From assembly GCA_030684555.1 (NCBI GenBank), contig JAUXVN010000013.1:62001-126000 (forward strand): a DNA stretch of 64,000 nt, in the 5' to 3' direction. The notes beneath the pieces are model-generated. The model saw only the letters and a list, made by a program, of their open reading frames with translations. It did no database searches and was not told the origin of the DNA. Shown here one piece after another: positions 34,440-43,596 of this stretch. The DNA comes from Ignavibacteria bacterium. GTDB taxonomy: Bacteria; Bacteroidota; Ignavibacteria; Ignavibacteriales; Ignavibacteriaceae. The stretch's first letter is position 1, and every line of letters starts with the position of its first letter. A program made the position numbers and the translations under genes.

Positions 34440-36418
34440 CAATATTCTAACAATTTCTTCAATTTATTTTTAAATCTTTCTTTAGGTAAGAATTGATGTT
34501 CAAGTTCTATTGAAAATGGTACGGGTGTATCAAGACTCGCCTCCCGCATAACAGGAGCATCAAGAAATTCGAAACAATTTTCAGAAACATAAGCAGCAAT
34601 TTCACCGCCGATGCCGCCTGTTAAGCAATCTTCATGAAGTATTAAACACTTCCCTGTTTTTTTTACACTTCTTTCAACAGTTTCCTTATCCCATGGAAGC
34701 AATGTTCGCAAATCAATTAAATCACATGAGATATTATCAATCGAGCGAATTACATCTTCTGCCCAATGGACACCCATCCCGTAAGTAATTATTGTTATAT
34801 CATTTCCTTCATGAACTAATCTTGCTTTACCAATTTCTTGAGTATAATAATCATCCGGAATAATATCATGCATCGAACGGTATAATACTTTATGTTCAAA
34901 GAAAAGTACAGGATTAGGGTCTTCAATTGAAGCGAGGAGAAGTCCCTTTGCATCAAAAGGATTACTTGGATAGACTATTTTTAAACCTGGTGTGTGTGTA
35001 AACCATGCTTCGTTTGATTGCGAATGAAAAGGTCCAGCGCCAACACCACCACCAGTTGGCATACGAACAACTACATCAACATTTTGTCCCCATCTATAAT
35101 GAAGTTTTGCAAGGTTGTTAACAATTTGATTAAACCCGCTTGTAACAAAATCTGCAAATTGCATCTCGACAACAGCTTTTCCACCTTTAATTGAATAACC
35201 CATTGCGGCACCAAGAATTGCAGATTCACAGAGCGGAGTATTTCTAACCCTTGCTTTACCATACTGATTAACAAACCCATCAGTAACTTTAAATGCTCCC
35301 CCATATTCAGCAATATCCTGCCCCATTAATACAAGTTCCGGATATTTTTCCATCGCCATTGAAAGGGCATCAGTAATAGAATTAATGAACCTTTTTTCGC
35401 TCTTAAGTTCAGAAATTGGATAAACTATTTCAGGCTTGTGTATTTTATAAACATCATCAAGCTCCTCTTTTAGATTGGGAATTATTTGTGGCTCGTCTTC
35501 AGATGCATCCCAAGCTTCATTTATTTCGATATCAATTTCTTTTCTAATCTCTTGAATTGAATTCTCATTCAGTAATTTTTCATTAATGAGGTATTGTTCA
35601 AAATTTGCAATAGGATCTTTTGTTTTCCATTCTTCAAAAAGTTGCTTAGGAACATATTTTGTTCCGGATGCTTCTTCATGTCCCCGCATTCTAAAAGTTC
35701 TGGCTTCAATCAAAATTGGACGGGGTTCTTCTCTAATCAATTCAGCATAATGCTTTATCGTTGAATAAACTTCCAAGATATTGTTCCCATCGATAGAAAT
35801 AGATTCTATCCCGTAACCGGGTCCCTTATCTGCAATCGATTTACATTTGAATTGTTCATTTGACGGAGTTGATAATCCGTAACCGTTATTTTCAATAATA
35901 AATATTACCGGCAAATCCCACACAGCAGCTAAATTAACACCTTCGTGAAAATCGCCTTCACTTGTGCCGCCATCACCGCTAAACACTATGGTAGCTTTTT
36001 TTTCTTTATTGATTTTGTTGTAGAGTGCGATTCCATCAGCAACCGCAAGCTGTGGACCAAGATGTGAGATCATTCCGACAATGGAATGTTCAATAGAACC
36101 AAAGTGAAATGAACGATCACGTCCTTTAGTAAATCCGTTTTTCTTCCCTTGAAACTGCAAGAATAATTTTTGTAATGGAATTTTACGTCCTGTAAATACT
36201 CCGAGGTTGCGAATTAAGGGAAGAACAAATTCATCCGTTTGTAAAGCACTAATTGCACCTACAGAAATAGCTTCTTGTCCAATACCGGAGAACCACTTGG
36301 TTATCTTTCCTTGACGTAAAAGTTTTAGCATTTTTTCTTCTATCAATCGAGGATAAAGAAGACCTTTATAAAGTTCAATAAGTTTTTTATCTGAAATGTC
36401 TAATCTGTTAAAAACCAT
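34439..36418 (-). CDS. 2-oxoacid dehydrogenase E1, fused alpha and beta subunits
   Basis: A 659-residue protein. Residues 1-320 are the E1-alpha part with the thiamine diphosphate motif (SGDGGTSEGDFHEGVN to IIENNGYGLS) and the phospholoop-like RDRSFHFGS. Residues about 335-659 are the E1-beta transketolase-like part (LMGQDIAEYGGAFKVTDG, RVRNTPLCESAILGAAMGYS, AGPFHSQSNEAWFTHTPGLK). Single-chain fusions of this size occur in Bacteroidota and Ignavibacteria, annotated as branched-chain 2-oxoisovalerate or pyruvate dehydrogenase. No E2 or E3 gene is adjacent, so the substrate is undetermined. It is in an operon-like run with the M1 peptidase and an aldehyde dehydrogenase 30 bp upstream. Confidence 0.92.
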   Translation of the reverse strand: MVFNRLDISDKKLIELYKGLLYPRLIEEKMLKLLRQGKITKWFSGIGQEAISVGAISALQTDEFVLPLIRNLGVFTGRKIPLQKLFLQFQGKKNGFTKGRDRSFHFGSIEHSIVGMISHLGPQLAVADGIALYNKINKEKKATIVFSGDGGTSEGDFHEGVNLAAVWDLPVIFIIENNGYGLSTPSNEQFKCKSIADKGPGYGIESISIDGNNILEVYSTIKHYAELIREEPRPILIEARTFRMRGHEEASGTKYVPKQLFEEWKTKDPIANFEQYLINEKLLNENSIQEIRKEIDIEINEAWDASEDEPQIIPNLKEELDDVYKIHKPEIVYPISELKSEKRFINSITDALSMAMEKYPELVLMGQDIAEYGGAFKVTDGFVNQYGKARVRNTPLCESAILGAAMGYSIKGGKAVVEMQFADFVTSGFNQIVNNLAKLHYRWGQNVDVVVRMPTGGGVGAGPFHSQSNEAWFTHTPGLKIVYPSNPFDAKGLLLASIEDPNPVLFFEHKVLYRSMHDIIPDDYYTQEIGKARLVHEGNDITIITYGMGVHWAEDVIRSIDNISCDLIDLRTLLPWDKETVERSVKKTGKCLILHEDCLTGGIGGEIAAYVSENCFEFLDAPVMREASLDTPVPFSIELEHQFLPKERFKNKLKKLLEY

Positions 36419-36448
36419 AGAAAATAATTAATTCCGTACTTATGATTA

Positions 36449-37813
36449 TTATTTAATAAAAATTGTCTTAATGTTAACAAACTCTTTTATTCCAAAGGGA
36501 GATAATTCTCTTCCGTAACCGGATTCATTAATCCCTCCGAAAGGTAAACGAGGATCAGATTTTACGAATGTATTCACAAAACAAGAACCGGCTTTTATTC
36601 GATTCTTAGCGATGAACTCAGCATGTGCTACATCTTTTGAGAATACAGCAGCTCCTAATCCGAATACTGTATCATTTGCAATATTTATTGCATCCTCTTC
36701 ATCTTCAGCGATAATGACTGGAGCAACAGGACCAAATAATTCTTCATCGAATGCGGGCATTCCTTTTTTTACATTTACCAATAGAGTCGGAGGATAAAAA
36801 GCTCCTCTTCCTTCGGGTATAATTCCACCTAATAAAATTTTTGCACCAAGTGCAACACTCTTTTCTACCTGTTGATGAAGTTCTTCGCGTAATTCACTTT
36901 TAGCTTGTGGACCGAGATCGTTAGATTCATCAAAAGGATCGCCCATTTTTTTTGATGATAATTCTTCAAGAAAACGCTGGGTGAATTCTTCCGCAATTTC
37001 TTTCTCCACAATAAATCTTTTCCCTGCAATACAACTTTGACCAGCATTAATAAGCCGGGCAGTAACACAAGCTTTTACACTTTGTTCAATATCGGCGTCT
37101 CTTAGAATTATGTACGGATCACTGCCGCCTAATTCTAATACTGTTTTCTTCAATACATTTCCGGCTGTTGATGCAATACTCTTACCGGCGGGAGTGCTTC
37201 CTGTAAGTGTAACTGCTTTGATTCGTTCGTTTTCAATTACAGATTTCATATTTTTAGAGGAAACAAGAATTGTTCTGAATAAATCTTTTTCAAAACCAGC
37301 TTCATTAAAAATATTTTCAATTGCAAGAGCACAACCGGAAACATTTGAAGCATGTTTAAGAATTCCGCCATTACCCGCCATCAGATTTGGTGCTGCAAAT
37401 CGAAATACTTGCCAGAAAGGGAAATTCCACGGCATTACTGCTAATACTAATCCAATCGGGTTATAAGTTACGTAACTTTTTGAGGCATCTGTTTCAACGA
37501 TTTCATCTTTAAGAAAATCTTTTGCGTTATCTGCATAATAATCACACACCCATGCACATTTTTCAACTTCAGCTCGTGATTGAGAAATTGTTTTTCCCAT
37601 TTCAAGCGTCATCAATTTTGCAAATTCTTCTTTTCCCTCACGAAGAATTACTGAAACCTTTTTCATTTTAGCTGCACGTTCTTCATAACTGCTTAAAGAA
37701 TATTTTAAATAAGCTTTATGAGATGATTCTATTATTTCATAAACCTGTTCTTGTGGATATTCTTCATATGATTGTATTAATTCGTCATTAACAGGATTTA
37801 TAGATTGCAACAT
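36449..37813 (-). CDS. NAD(P)-dependent succinate-semialdehyde dehydrogenase-like protein
   Basis: A 454-residue aldehyde dehydrogenase. The fold markers are MPWNFPFWQVFRF (cofactor/oxyanion Asn), TGSTPAGKSIASTAG, the catalytic Glu in VLELGGSDPYII and the catalytic Cys in NAGQSCIAGKRFIV, with a late FGPVAPVI and LPFGGINESGYGRE. The length and GGSDPYII/SCIAGKR motifs match the short succinate-semialdehyde dehydrogenase subgroup (GabD1-like). The exact aldehyde is inferred from family resemblance only. A promoter may lie in the short gap after the phosphatase gene. Confidence 0.88.
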   Translation of the reverse strand: MLQSINPVNDELIQSYEEYPQEQVYEIIESSHKAYLKYSLSSYEERAAKMKKVSVILREGKEEFAKLMTLEMGKTISQSRAEVEKCAWVCDYYADNAKDFLKDEIVETDASKSYVTYNPIGLVLAVMPWNFPFWQVFRFAAPNLMAGNGGILKHASNVSGCALAIENIFNEAGFEKDLFRTILVSSKNMKSVIENERIKAVTLTGSTPAGKSIASTAGNVLKKTVLELGGSDPYIILRDADIEQSVKACVTARLINAGQSCIAGKRFIVEKEIAEEFTQRFLEELSSKKMGDPFDESNDLGPQAKSELREELHQQVEKSVALGAKILLGGIIPEGRGAFYPPTLLVNVKKGMPAFDEELFGPVAPVIIAEDEEDAINIANDTVFGLGAAVFSKDVAHAEFIAKNRIKAGSCFVNTFVKSDPRLPFGGINESGYGRELSPFGIKEFVNIKTIFIK

Positions 37814-37856
37814 CAGTTTGCCCTTTATAAATTATATAAGAATTCACTATAATCAA

Positions 37857-39089
37857 TCACTTAATTTTTTTTATTACGACGACCGTTTTATCGTCAGAAT
37901 ACTGTCCGTCTTTTTCAAATAGTATCACGTCCTCAACAAGAGATAATGCTATCTCGCGTGGAGAAAGTTTCCGTTTTTTAAGTAACAATTCAATTATTTT
38001 CTCTTCACCATAAAAATCATAATGTATATCAGCAGCTTCAGTTATACCATCAGAATAAATTAGGAGAATATCTCCTTTCTGAAAATTTATATTTTCTGTG
38101 GTATAAACAGCTTTTGGGGCGGGTCCAAGAACTGGACCTGTAGGATCAAGAAATTGGACTTCATCCTTTCCCTCTCTAAGAAATATTGGAGGGTTGTGCC
38201 CGGCATTTGAATAAATAAAAAGTCCGTTTTTATCCCTTGTAAGTTCACCATAAAAAAGAGAACTGAATCTATCATCACTAAATATTTGATTAACGAGACG
38301 GTTCATTCTCTTCATCATTGTAGAGATTTTTATTTCGAATGAAGTAGCCATTCTAAGAGCACCTGAAATGTACATTGCTTCAGCTGCAGCGCTTATTCCT
38401 TTGCTTGCAGCATCGCCAAGAACTATTCCCAAACGGTCTTTATCTTCTCCTATTTCAAGATAATCAAAAAAATCTCCACCAATAATTTCGGCAGGAATAG
38501 TTGCTCCGTATACTTCATAATCATAATAATTAAACTCATGCTGTGGTAAAATACTTTTTTGAAGTTCCCTTGCTCTATTTATATCCGCCTTAAGTGATTT
38601 TTGACTTGAAGCAGTCCGCCATTGTTTAATTTTTGAAGTTAATACAGTGGCTATAATATTTAATGAATATTTAAATTCAGACGTTAAATCAGTTGAATTA
38701 ACCGCTAATAAATATTCATAATACGCGAGTCCGTCTATTTTCGTGCGATTCCCCACTGCTGAAGCTGCATATTTGAAAATTCCTTTTTCCCTCAAAACAT
38801 GATTTGTTTCATGACCAAAAATTGTTCTTTCTTTAATGAACAGTTCAAATAACGGATAATCTTTTAGTGGGATTAAAAAATCTTCATTAATATGATCAAT
38901 ATTTCCATTTTGATAAACTAATCCGTAAGCTTTTTTCTCAGGTGATAATTTCCATATTCGTCCGCCACTAATTGCATTATTGTCATCTTGAATTAATTCA
39001 TTCAAGACCGAAATAAGCATTTCTTCCTCATTGGCGTACAATTGTGATGAGATTTTTTCTACTGTTTTATGAAGTTTTCTATGATACAT
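37857..39089 (-). CDS. PP2C/SpoIIE-type serine phosphatase
   Basis: A 410-residue soluble protein. Residues about 1-165 form a GAF-like sensory region, followed by a short linker helix (KADINRARELQKSILPQHEF) typical of RsbU-type regulators. The SpoIIE phosphatase domain has metal-binding aspartates in IIGGDFFDYLEIG, VLGDAASKGISAA, YSNAGHNPPIFLRE, LLIYSDGITEA and SDDKTVVVI. Such proteins dephosphorylate anti-sigma-factor antagonists; no STAS or RsbW-like gene is adjacent. It is transcribed divergently from the TPR kinase. Confidence 0.9.
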   Translation of the reverse strand: MYHRKLHKTVEKISSQLYANEEEMLISVLNELIQDDNNAISGGRIWKLSPEKKAYGLVYQNGNIDHINEDFLIPLKDYPLFELFIKERTIFGHETNHVLREKGIFKYAASAVGNRTKIDGLAYYEYLLAVNSTDLTSEFKYSLNIIATVLTSKIKQWRTASSQKSLKADINRARELQKSILPQHEFNYYDYEVYGATIPAEIIGGDFFDYLEIGEDKDRLGIVLGDAASKGISAAAEAMYISGALRMATSFEIKISTMMKRMNRLVNQIFSDDRFSSLFYGELTRDKNGLFIYSNAGHNPPIFLREGKDEVQFLDPTGPVLGPAPKAVYTTENINFQKGDILLIYSDGITEAADIHYDFYGEEKIIELLLKKRKLSPREIALSLVEDVILFEKDGQYSDDKTVVVIKKIK

Positions 39090-39357
39090 ATTTTCCAGAA
39101 TTTTTAAGTTTGTAATATAATGTAAAGTTGATTGGAATTAAATGAATAAGTGGTTCAACTCAATAAGAATGTGAAAAGGTATTTTCAAAATAAATATTTA
39201 GATTTTCATTATCAGTCGACTCAAATTTTGAGTATTTTGAAGTTAAACTCAAACAAATATTCTTCGATAATAGGAATGTTGTAAGAAGATTTCTTATTTT
39301 TCTTCTTATTAAAAAAATTACACTAAATAGCTTGAAATAAATGCGATCATTTTGTCC

Positions 39358-41400
39358 ATGATTAGTCTAAAAAAAATACTACTTATTTTATTTTTTATAT
39401 CCTCCAGCGCTATCACGGTTTTATTGCCTCAGGATAAATCACAATTACCTGATTCGTTATTAAATTCCTTGAATACCAAAGATGTAAAAGAAAAAATAAA
39501 AGTGTACACCGATATAATGATGTATTGCATCAGAGTTAAACCACAGGATGCGATTTTATACGGGAATGAGGCACTAAAACTCGCTAAAGATGAGAACTAT
39601 CGTAAAGGTGAAGCTGATATTTTATATGTATTTGGTGTAAGTCATCATGCCCAAAGTGAATACTCTGAAGCAATGGTTTACTTCAAAGCATCATACGAGA
39701 TTAGAAAGAGTGAAAATGATAATGTCGGTATAGGAGAATGTCTTAACAGGATGGGACTCATTTATAATGTGCAAGGAGATTATGAAAAAGCTCTCGACTA
39801 TTGCCTTCAATCGGTAAGAATCCTCGAAAATGAAAACGACAGTAAAGCTTTAGGAAGTGCCTACAACCATCTCGGTATTATTTACTATATCGTAAATGAT
39901 ATGCAAAAAGCTAAAGAAATAATGTTGAAGTCTTTGTCGTTTTGTGAAAGAATTAATGATGATTTAATCCTTGCCGTTTCTCATGAACATTTAGGAATAT
40001 TTTATATTAAAAAAAATGAATATGACAAAGCTCTTTTTCATATCAACAAAAGTAAAGAATTAAGAGAAGCTAAAAATGATTTGTTAGGATTATCAGGTTC
40101 TTATGATAACCTCGCAATAATTTATCGTAATTTGGAAAAATTCAAGGATGCAATAACCTATTTTCAAAAATCAATTGAACTTAAAAATAGACTTGAAAAT
40201 AAAAGAGGTATGGCTTCTTCTCTTGCGGGGATTGGGCTAACCTATTATAATATGGGTCAATATGAAAAAGGGTTAAACAATATGAAGGTGGCTTTTGAAA
40301 TCCGGAAAGAATTAAATGATAAACGAGGAATGGTTGCTTCGCTTATTAGATTAGCGGATATTTATGCGGCTATGGGAGATTTTAAAAATGCTTATGAATC
40401 AACAAATCTTTCAAAATCTTATAGTGACTCGCTTCTAAATGAACAAAAAAATAAGGCAATTGCTCAATTGCAAGAAGAATTTCAGACTGAAAGAAAAAGT
40501 AAGGAAATTTTATTGCTACAGAAAGAAAACACAATACAAAGTTACTTCCAGACTTTATTAATAATTCTCGCATTTGCATTGTCGATAATCACTATCTCAA
40601 TTTTTGTTGCTTATCGTTCAAAGAAAAAAACAAATGAGTTATTGGTAAAAAGTAATCAATTGATTACAGATCAAAAAGAAGAATTATATTTATTAAACAG
40701 CCAGCTTAAAGAATTAAATGCTACAAAAGATAAATTGTTTTCAATTATTGCTCATGATCTAAAGAGTCCTTTCCACGGATTAATGGGACTTTTACAGATT
40801 ATGCTTGAAGATATGAAAGAGTTGAGCCTTGAAGAAATCCGTGAATTTACTGAAGGGATGAGGGACTCTGTAAATCACATCTATAAGCTCCTTGAAAATC
40901 TATTGGAGTGGGCACTTTTCCAGAGACATATGATCGAATATAACCCTGTAGAAGTGAATCTATACGAGTGTGTGAATGATATTATTAATGCCCAAAAAAG
41001 CAGCTTCGTAAATAAATCTATTCAGGTAACTAATAATATTGCTAAAGATATTTCCTTTCAAGCTGATATTAATATGCTACACACAATTCTGAGAAATTTG
41101 TTTTCGAACGCTATTAAATTTACAGAAAGAAACGGCAAGGTTGAATTAAACTGCACAGAAAAGGACTCTTTAATTCAATTTAGCATTACAGATTCAGGAA
41201 TTGGAATCCCGGTCAATATGATTCCAAAACTATTTCATGCAGGAGAAAAGACTTCGAGACCAGGGACTGATGGAGAATCAAGCAGCGGACTTGGATTAGT
41301 TCTCTGTAAAGATTATATAGACAAACATAATGGAAAAATTTGGGTTGATAGTGAACCGGATATTGGAACAACTTTTTTCGTATCACTCCCAAAGGAATAA
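39358..41400 (+). CDS. TPR-containing membrane sensor histidine kinase
   Basis: A 680-residue protein from the ATG at 39358 (an in-frame TTG lies two codons earlier). A signal peptide (LLILFFISSSAITVLLP) is followed by a periplasmic region with about seven tetratricopeptide repeats (about residues 40-350). Next come one transmembrane helix (FQTLLIILAFALSIITISIFVAY), a coiled coil and the kinase core: H-box IIAHDLKSPFHGL, N-box LRNLFSNAIKF, G1 DSGIGIP and G2 GLGLVLCKDYI. No receiver domain or response regulator gene is adjacent, so it is an orphan kinase. The signal sensed by the TPRs is unknown. Confidence 0.93.
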   Translation: MISLKKILLILFFISSSAITVLLPQDKSQLPDSLLNSLNTKDVKEKIKVYTDIMMYCIRVKPQDAILYGNEALKLAKDENYRKGEADILYVFGVSHHAQSEYSEAMVYFKASYEIRKSENDNVGIGECLNRMGLIYNVQGDYEKALDYCLQSVRILENENDSKALGSAYNHLGIIYYIVNDMQKAKEIMLKSLSFCERINDDLILAVSHEHLGIFYIKKNEYDKALFHINKSKELREAKNDLLGLSGSYDNLAIIYRNLEKFKDAITYFQKSIELKNRLENKRGMASSLAGIGLTYYNMGQYEKGLNNMKVAFEIRKELNDKRGMVASLIRLADIYAAMGDFKNAYESTNLSKSYSDSLLNEQKNKAIAQLQEEFQTERKSKEILLLQKENTIQSYFQTLLIILAFALSIITISIFVAYRSKKKTNELLVKSNQLITDQKEELYLLNSQLKELNATKDKLFSIIAHDLKSPFHGLMGLLQIMLEDMKELSLEEIREFTEGMRDSVNHIYKLLENLLEWALFQRHMIEYNPVEVNLYECVNDIINAQKSSFVNKSIQVTNNIAKDISFQADINMLHTILRNLFSNAIKFTERNGKVELNCTEKDSLIQFSITDSGIGIPVNMIPKLFHAGEKTSRPGTDGESSSGLGLVLCKDYIDKHNGKIWVDSEPDIGTTFFVSLPKE

Positions 41401-41456
41401 ATTACGAGTTCAATAAGTTCAAATACCAACAAAATCCAACAAGTTAGCATAAAAAC

Positions 41457-41485
41457 AAAACCCTCAATCTTACTTTGAGGGTTTT
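41457..41485. terminator. Bidirectional rho-independent terminator
   Basis: A perfect 10-bp stem, aaaaccctca (41457-41466) with tgagggtttt (41476-41485), and a 9-nt loop. It lies downstream of both the sensor kinase (plus) and tmRNA (minus), and can terminate both transcripts. Confidence 0.88.
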
Positions 41486-41514
41486 ATATTAAAGAATTAT
41501 TACATTGCATTTTG

Positions 41515-41869
41515 TGGAGGTGGCGGGAGTCGAACCCGCGTCCGAAGCTATGCTTCAACGAACGTCTACACACATAGTCTGTCTTTTATTGTACGCTTTT
41601 CAATCTCCGGCAAACAGGATTTTGAAAAGTATATCTGATTTGTTTTCGCTTCGTTGCCTCAGACATTCAACTAAGCTATCCTATTTAAACGGCGTTCAAT
41701 TAAACTCCAACAGGAAAAAGAATAATGAACGGCTACCCTTTTATTAGGCAGCTAGGGCGTAATTAGATTCGCCAGTTATTTTTTTGTCCGAATTTTTAAC
41801 GTGATTTTCGGGAAACCACGATGTGCTGTTCGATGCATCATTAACCCCGTCGAAACCAATTTCACCCCC
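41515..41869 (-). ncRNA. ssrA: tmRNA (transfer-messenger RNA), tag GESNYALAA
   Basis: A minus-strand RNA of about 355 nt. The 5' end GGGGGTG pairs with the 3' CACCTCC acceptor strand; the tRNA-like T-arm is GCGGGTTCGACTCCCGC and the 5' part contains GGTTTCGACGGGG, the conserved tmRNA D-like segment. The tag frame (41773 down to 41744) reads G-E-S-N-Y-A-L-A-A followed by two TAA stops; the resume codon GGC is assigned by comparison with the E. coli tmRNA segment around its own resume codon. CCA is not encoded. It rescues stalled ribosomes with SmpB. Confidence 0.95.
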
Positions 41870-41885
41870 GAATAATTAATTGAGT

Positions 41886-42440
41886 TTATTTTTCCCACTT
41901 AATGTCGGGTTGGTTTGTTATTAAATTTTCATAACGGGAAAGAACAAATAATAGATCCGATAATCTATTGACAAATATAATGATATTAGGGTTAATATCC
42001 TCTACCTTTTGAAGTGATACAATTCGTCTCTCTGCACGCCTGCAAATGGTCCTGGCTAAGTGAAGTATCGCTGCTCCTTTTGTACCACCGGGAAGAATAA
42101 AATTTTTTAATTCTTCAAGTTTTGATTCAAAGAAATCAATCTGATTTTCAATAAATAGATAATCATCGGCTGAGATTCTTGGGAGTTGAAATGATTTGGT
42201 ATTTTTATCTAATGGTGTAGCTAAATCTGAACCTAATACAAATAGTACATTTTGAATTTTTTTAATGAGTTGTTTAAGTTCTTCGGAAGTTATCTCTGTC
42301 CCGGCAACTCCGAGTACAGCATTTAGTTCATCGGTTGTACCATAGGCTTCAATTCTTAAATCGTCTTTTGAAACACGAGCACCGCCAAAAAGTCCTGTTT
42401 CACCACTATCACCGGTTTTTGTATAGATTTTCAAATTCAT
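41886..42440 (-). CDS. Cob(I)yrinic acid a,c-diamide adenosyltransferase (PduO type)
   Basis: A 184-residue ATP:corrinoid adenosyltransferase. The ATP-binding N-terminus is YTKTGDSGETGLFGG, followed by EAYGTTDELNAVLG; the C-terminal helix holds ARTICRRAERRIVSL and NRLSDLLFVLSR, the family signature with the Arg and Asp active-site residues. It makes adenosylcobalamin, needed by enzymes such as methylmalonyl-CoA mutase or class II ribonucleotide reductase. No cobalamin riboswitch is evident in the 46 bp upstream. Confidence 0.94.
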   Translation of the reverse strand: MNLKIYTKTGDSGETGLFGGARVSKDDLRIEAYGTTDELNAVLGVAGTEITSEELKQLIKKIQNVLFVLGSDLATPLDKNTKSFQLPRISADDYLFIENQIDFFESKLEELKNFILPGGTKGAAILHLARTICRRAERRIVSLQKVEDINPNIIIFVNRLSDLLFVLSRYENLITNQPDIKWEK

Positions 42441-42486
42441 CCTTTATTTGATTACATCAGTTTAATATGTAAGAAAGGTTTGAAGT

Positions 42487-43581
42487 TCAAATAAGCGGGA
42501 ATTCTTTTATGTTTATTGTAATCTTTTCTTCATCATTGAGAATAGATAAAACATTCCCATTGCCAATATATCCTTTTTTAATATAACCGAGTCCTATCAT
42601 TTTACCTCGTTCACAATCACAGATTGAGGATGTAATAATACCCGCTTCAATCCCCTGTTCGTCAAAAACTTTCACTTCATGTTCCAGATTAATTTTCTTT
42701 TCGAATTCAATTCCGGCAATGAATTTTTGGACTTTATCATATGAATCAAGTCGAGCTATTACTTCCTGTCCTATGTAACAACCTTTTGTAAAACTGATTA
42801 TATGATTCAACTTTGCTTCAAGTGGATTGTATGAATCGTTTAATTCGGAAGATGAAAATATTCCTTCTTCAATAGAAAAAATTTTATAAGCATCATCGCC
42901 AACCAATTGAAAATCAAACAAACCTTTATTACTTAGTGCATAACTTATCAAATTAACTGCTTCGTTTTGTCGTAGTATAATTTTATAACTTGCCTCGTTG
43001 TGGCGATTGAGGTGTTTACAAACATATATATTCGAAATATCAAAGAAAATTTCCTTAACCGAATCCGGCTCTAAAGATTCAACTTGTTTTCCAAAAAGAA
43101 GTGTGATAAACGAATCTGCTTGAGGTCCTATCAATTCAATTACTACATATTCATTTTGAAGATTTTTAACATGAACATCATCCATTATTACGAATTTTTC
43201 AAGCCACCTTGTTAAAATTGAGGAAGTATTATTACCCCCCAACAAAAACTTCTTCTCCCCAACATTTACTATTTCGACTAAATCTAGAATCCTACCCTTA
43301 TCAGTAGTAAAAATTGTTTTAGTGATTTTTGTTGGAGGTAAATTTTTAAGATCATTTGTTGATACTCTATGGAGATAATCGAGTACATCTGCTCCAGTTA
43401 AAAGTATAATAGCATTATCGAATTGAATTCTCAATCCGACACCTCTTCTCAAAGCGTGGTATTCTTCTTTAACGGAAGTAAAATTTCTAAAAATTCTATT
43501 ACCGTTTAATTCTTCAGGGATATAACCATCTTTTACTAATGACTCTTTTAGCAAAGAACAATTTATTACTTCTTCAATCAT
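42487..43581 (-). CDS. ygfZ: YgfZ/GcvT-like folate-binding Fe-S cluster protein
   Basis: A 364-residue protein of the aminomethyltransferase fold. The diagnostic YgfZ motif KGCYIGQEVIARLD (about residue 258, with the conserved Cys) is present, together with VSTNDLKNLPP and FTTDKGRILDLVEI. It assists in maturation or repair of certain Fe-S enzymes with tetrahydrofolate. It sits 46 bp upstream of the cobalamin adenosyltransferase and 15 bp after a lipoprotein gene, probably in one transcript. Confidence 0.9.
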   Translation of the reverse strand: MIEEVINCSLLKESLVKDGYIPEELNGNRIFRNFTSVKEEYHALRRGVGLRIQFDNAIILLTGADVLDYLHRVSTNDLKNLPPTKITKTIFTTDKGRILDLVEIVNVGEKKFLLGGNNTSSILTRWLEKFVIMDDVHVKNLQNEYVVIELIGPQADSFITLLFGKQVESLEPDSVKEIFFDISNIYVCKHLNRHNEASYKIILRQNEAVNLISYALSNKGLFDFQLVGDDAYKIFSIEEGIFSSSELNDSYNPLEAKLNHIISFTKGCYIGQEVIARLDSYDKVQKFIAGIEFEKKINLEHEVKVFDEQGIEAGIITSSICDCERGKMIGLGYIKKGYIGNGNVLSILNDEEKITINIKEFPLI

Positions 43582-43596
43582 CTTAACTCCTAAATA

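Noticed and set aside
39090-39357. Small RNA or gene in the 268-bp divergent spacer
   Set aside because: No stable hairpin, tRNA-like fold or coding frame with a start signal was found; it is most simply two promoters.
41505-41747. 80-codon plus-strand open frame
   Set aside because: It lies antisense within the tmRNA, which fully explains the region.
42441-42486. Cobalamin riboswitch ahead of the adenosyltransferase
   Set aside because: Only 46 bp separate it from ygfZ and no B12-box-like sequence is seen.
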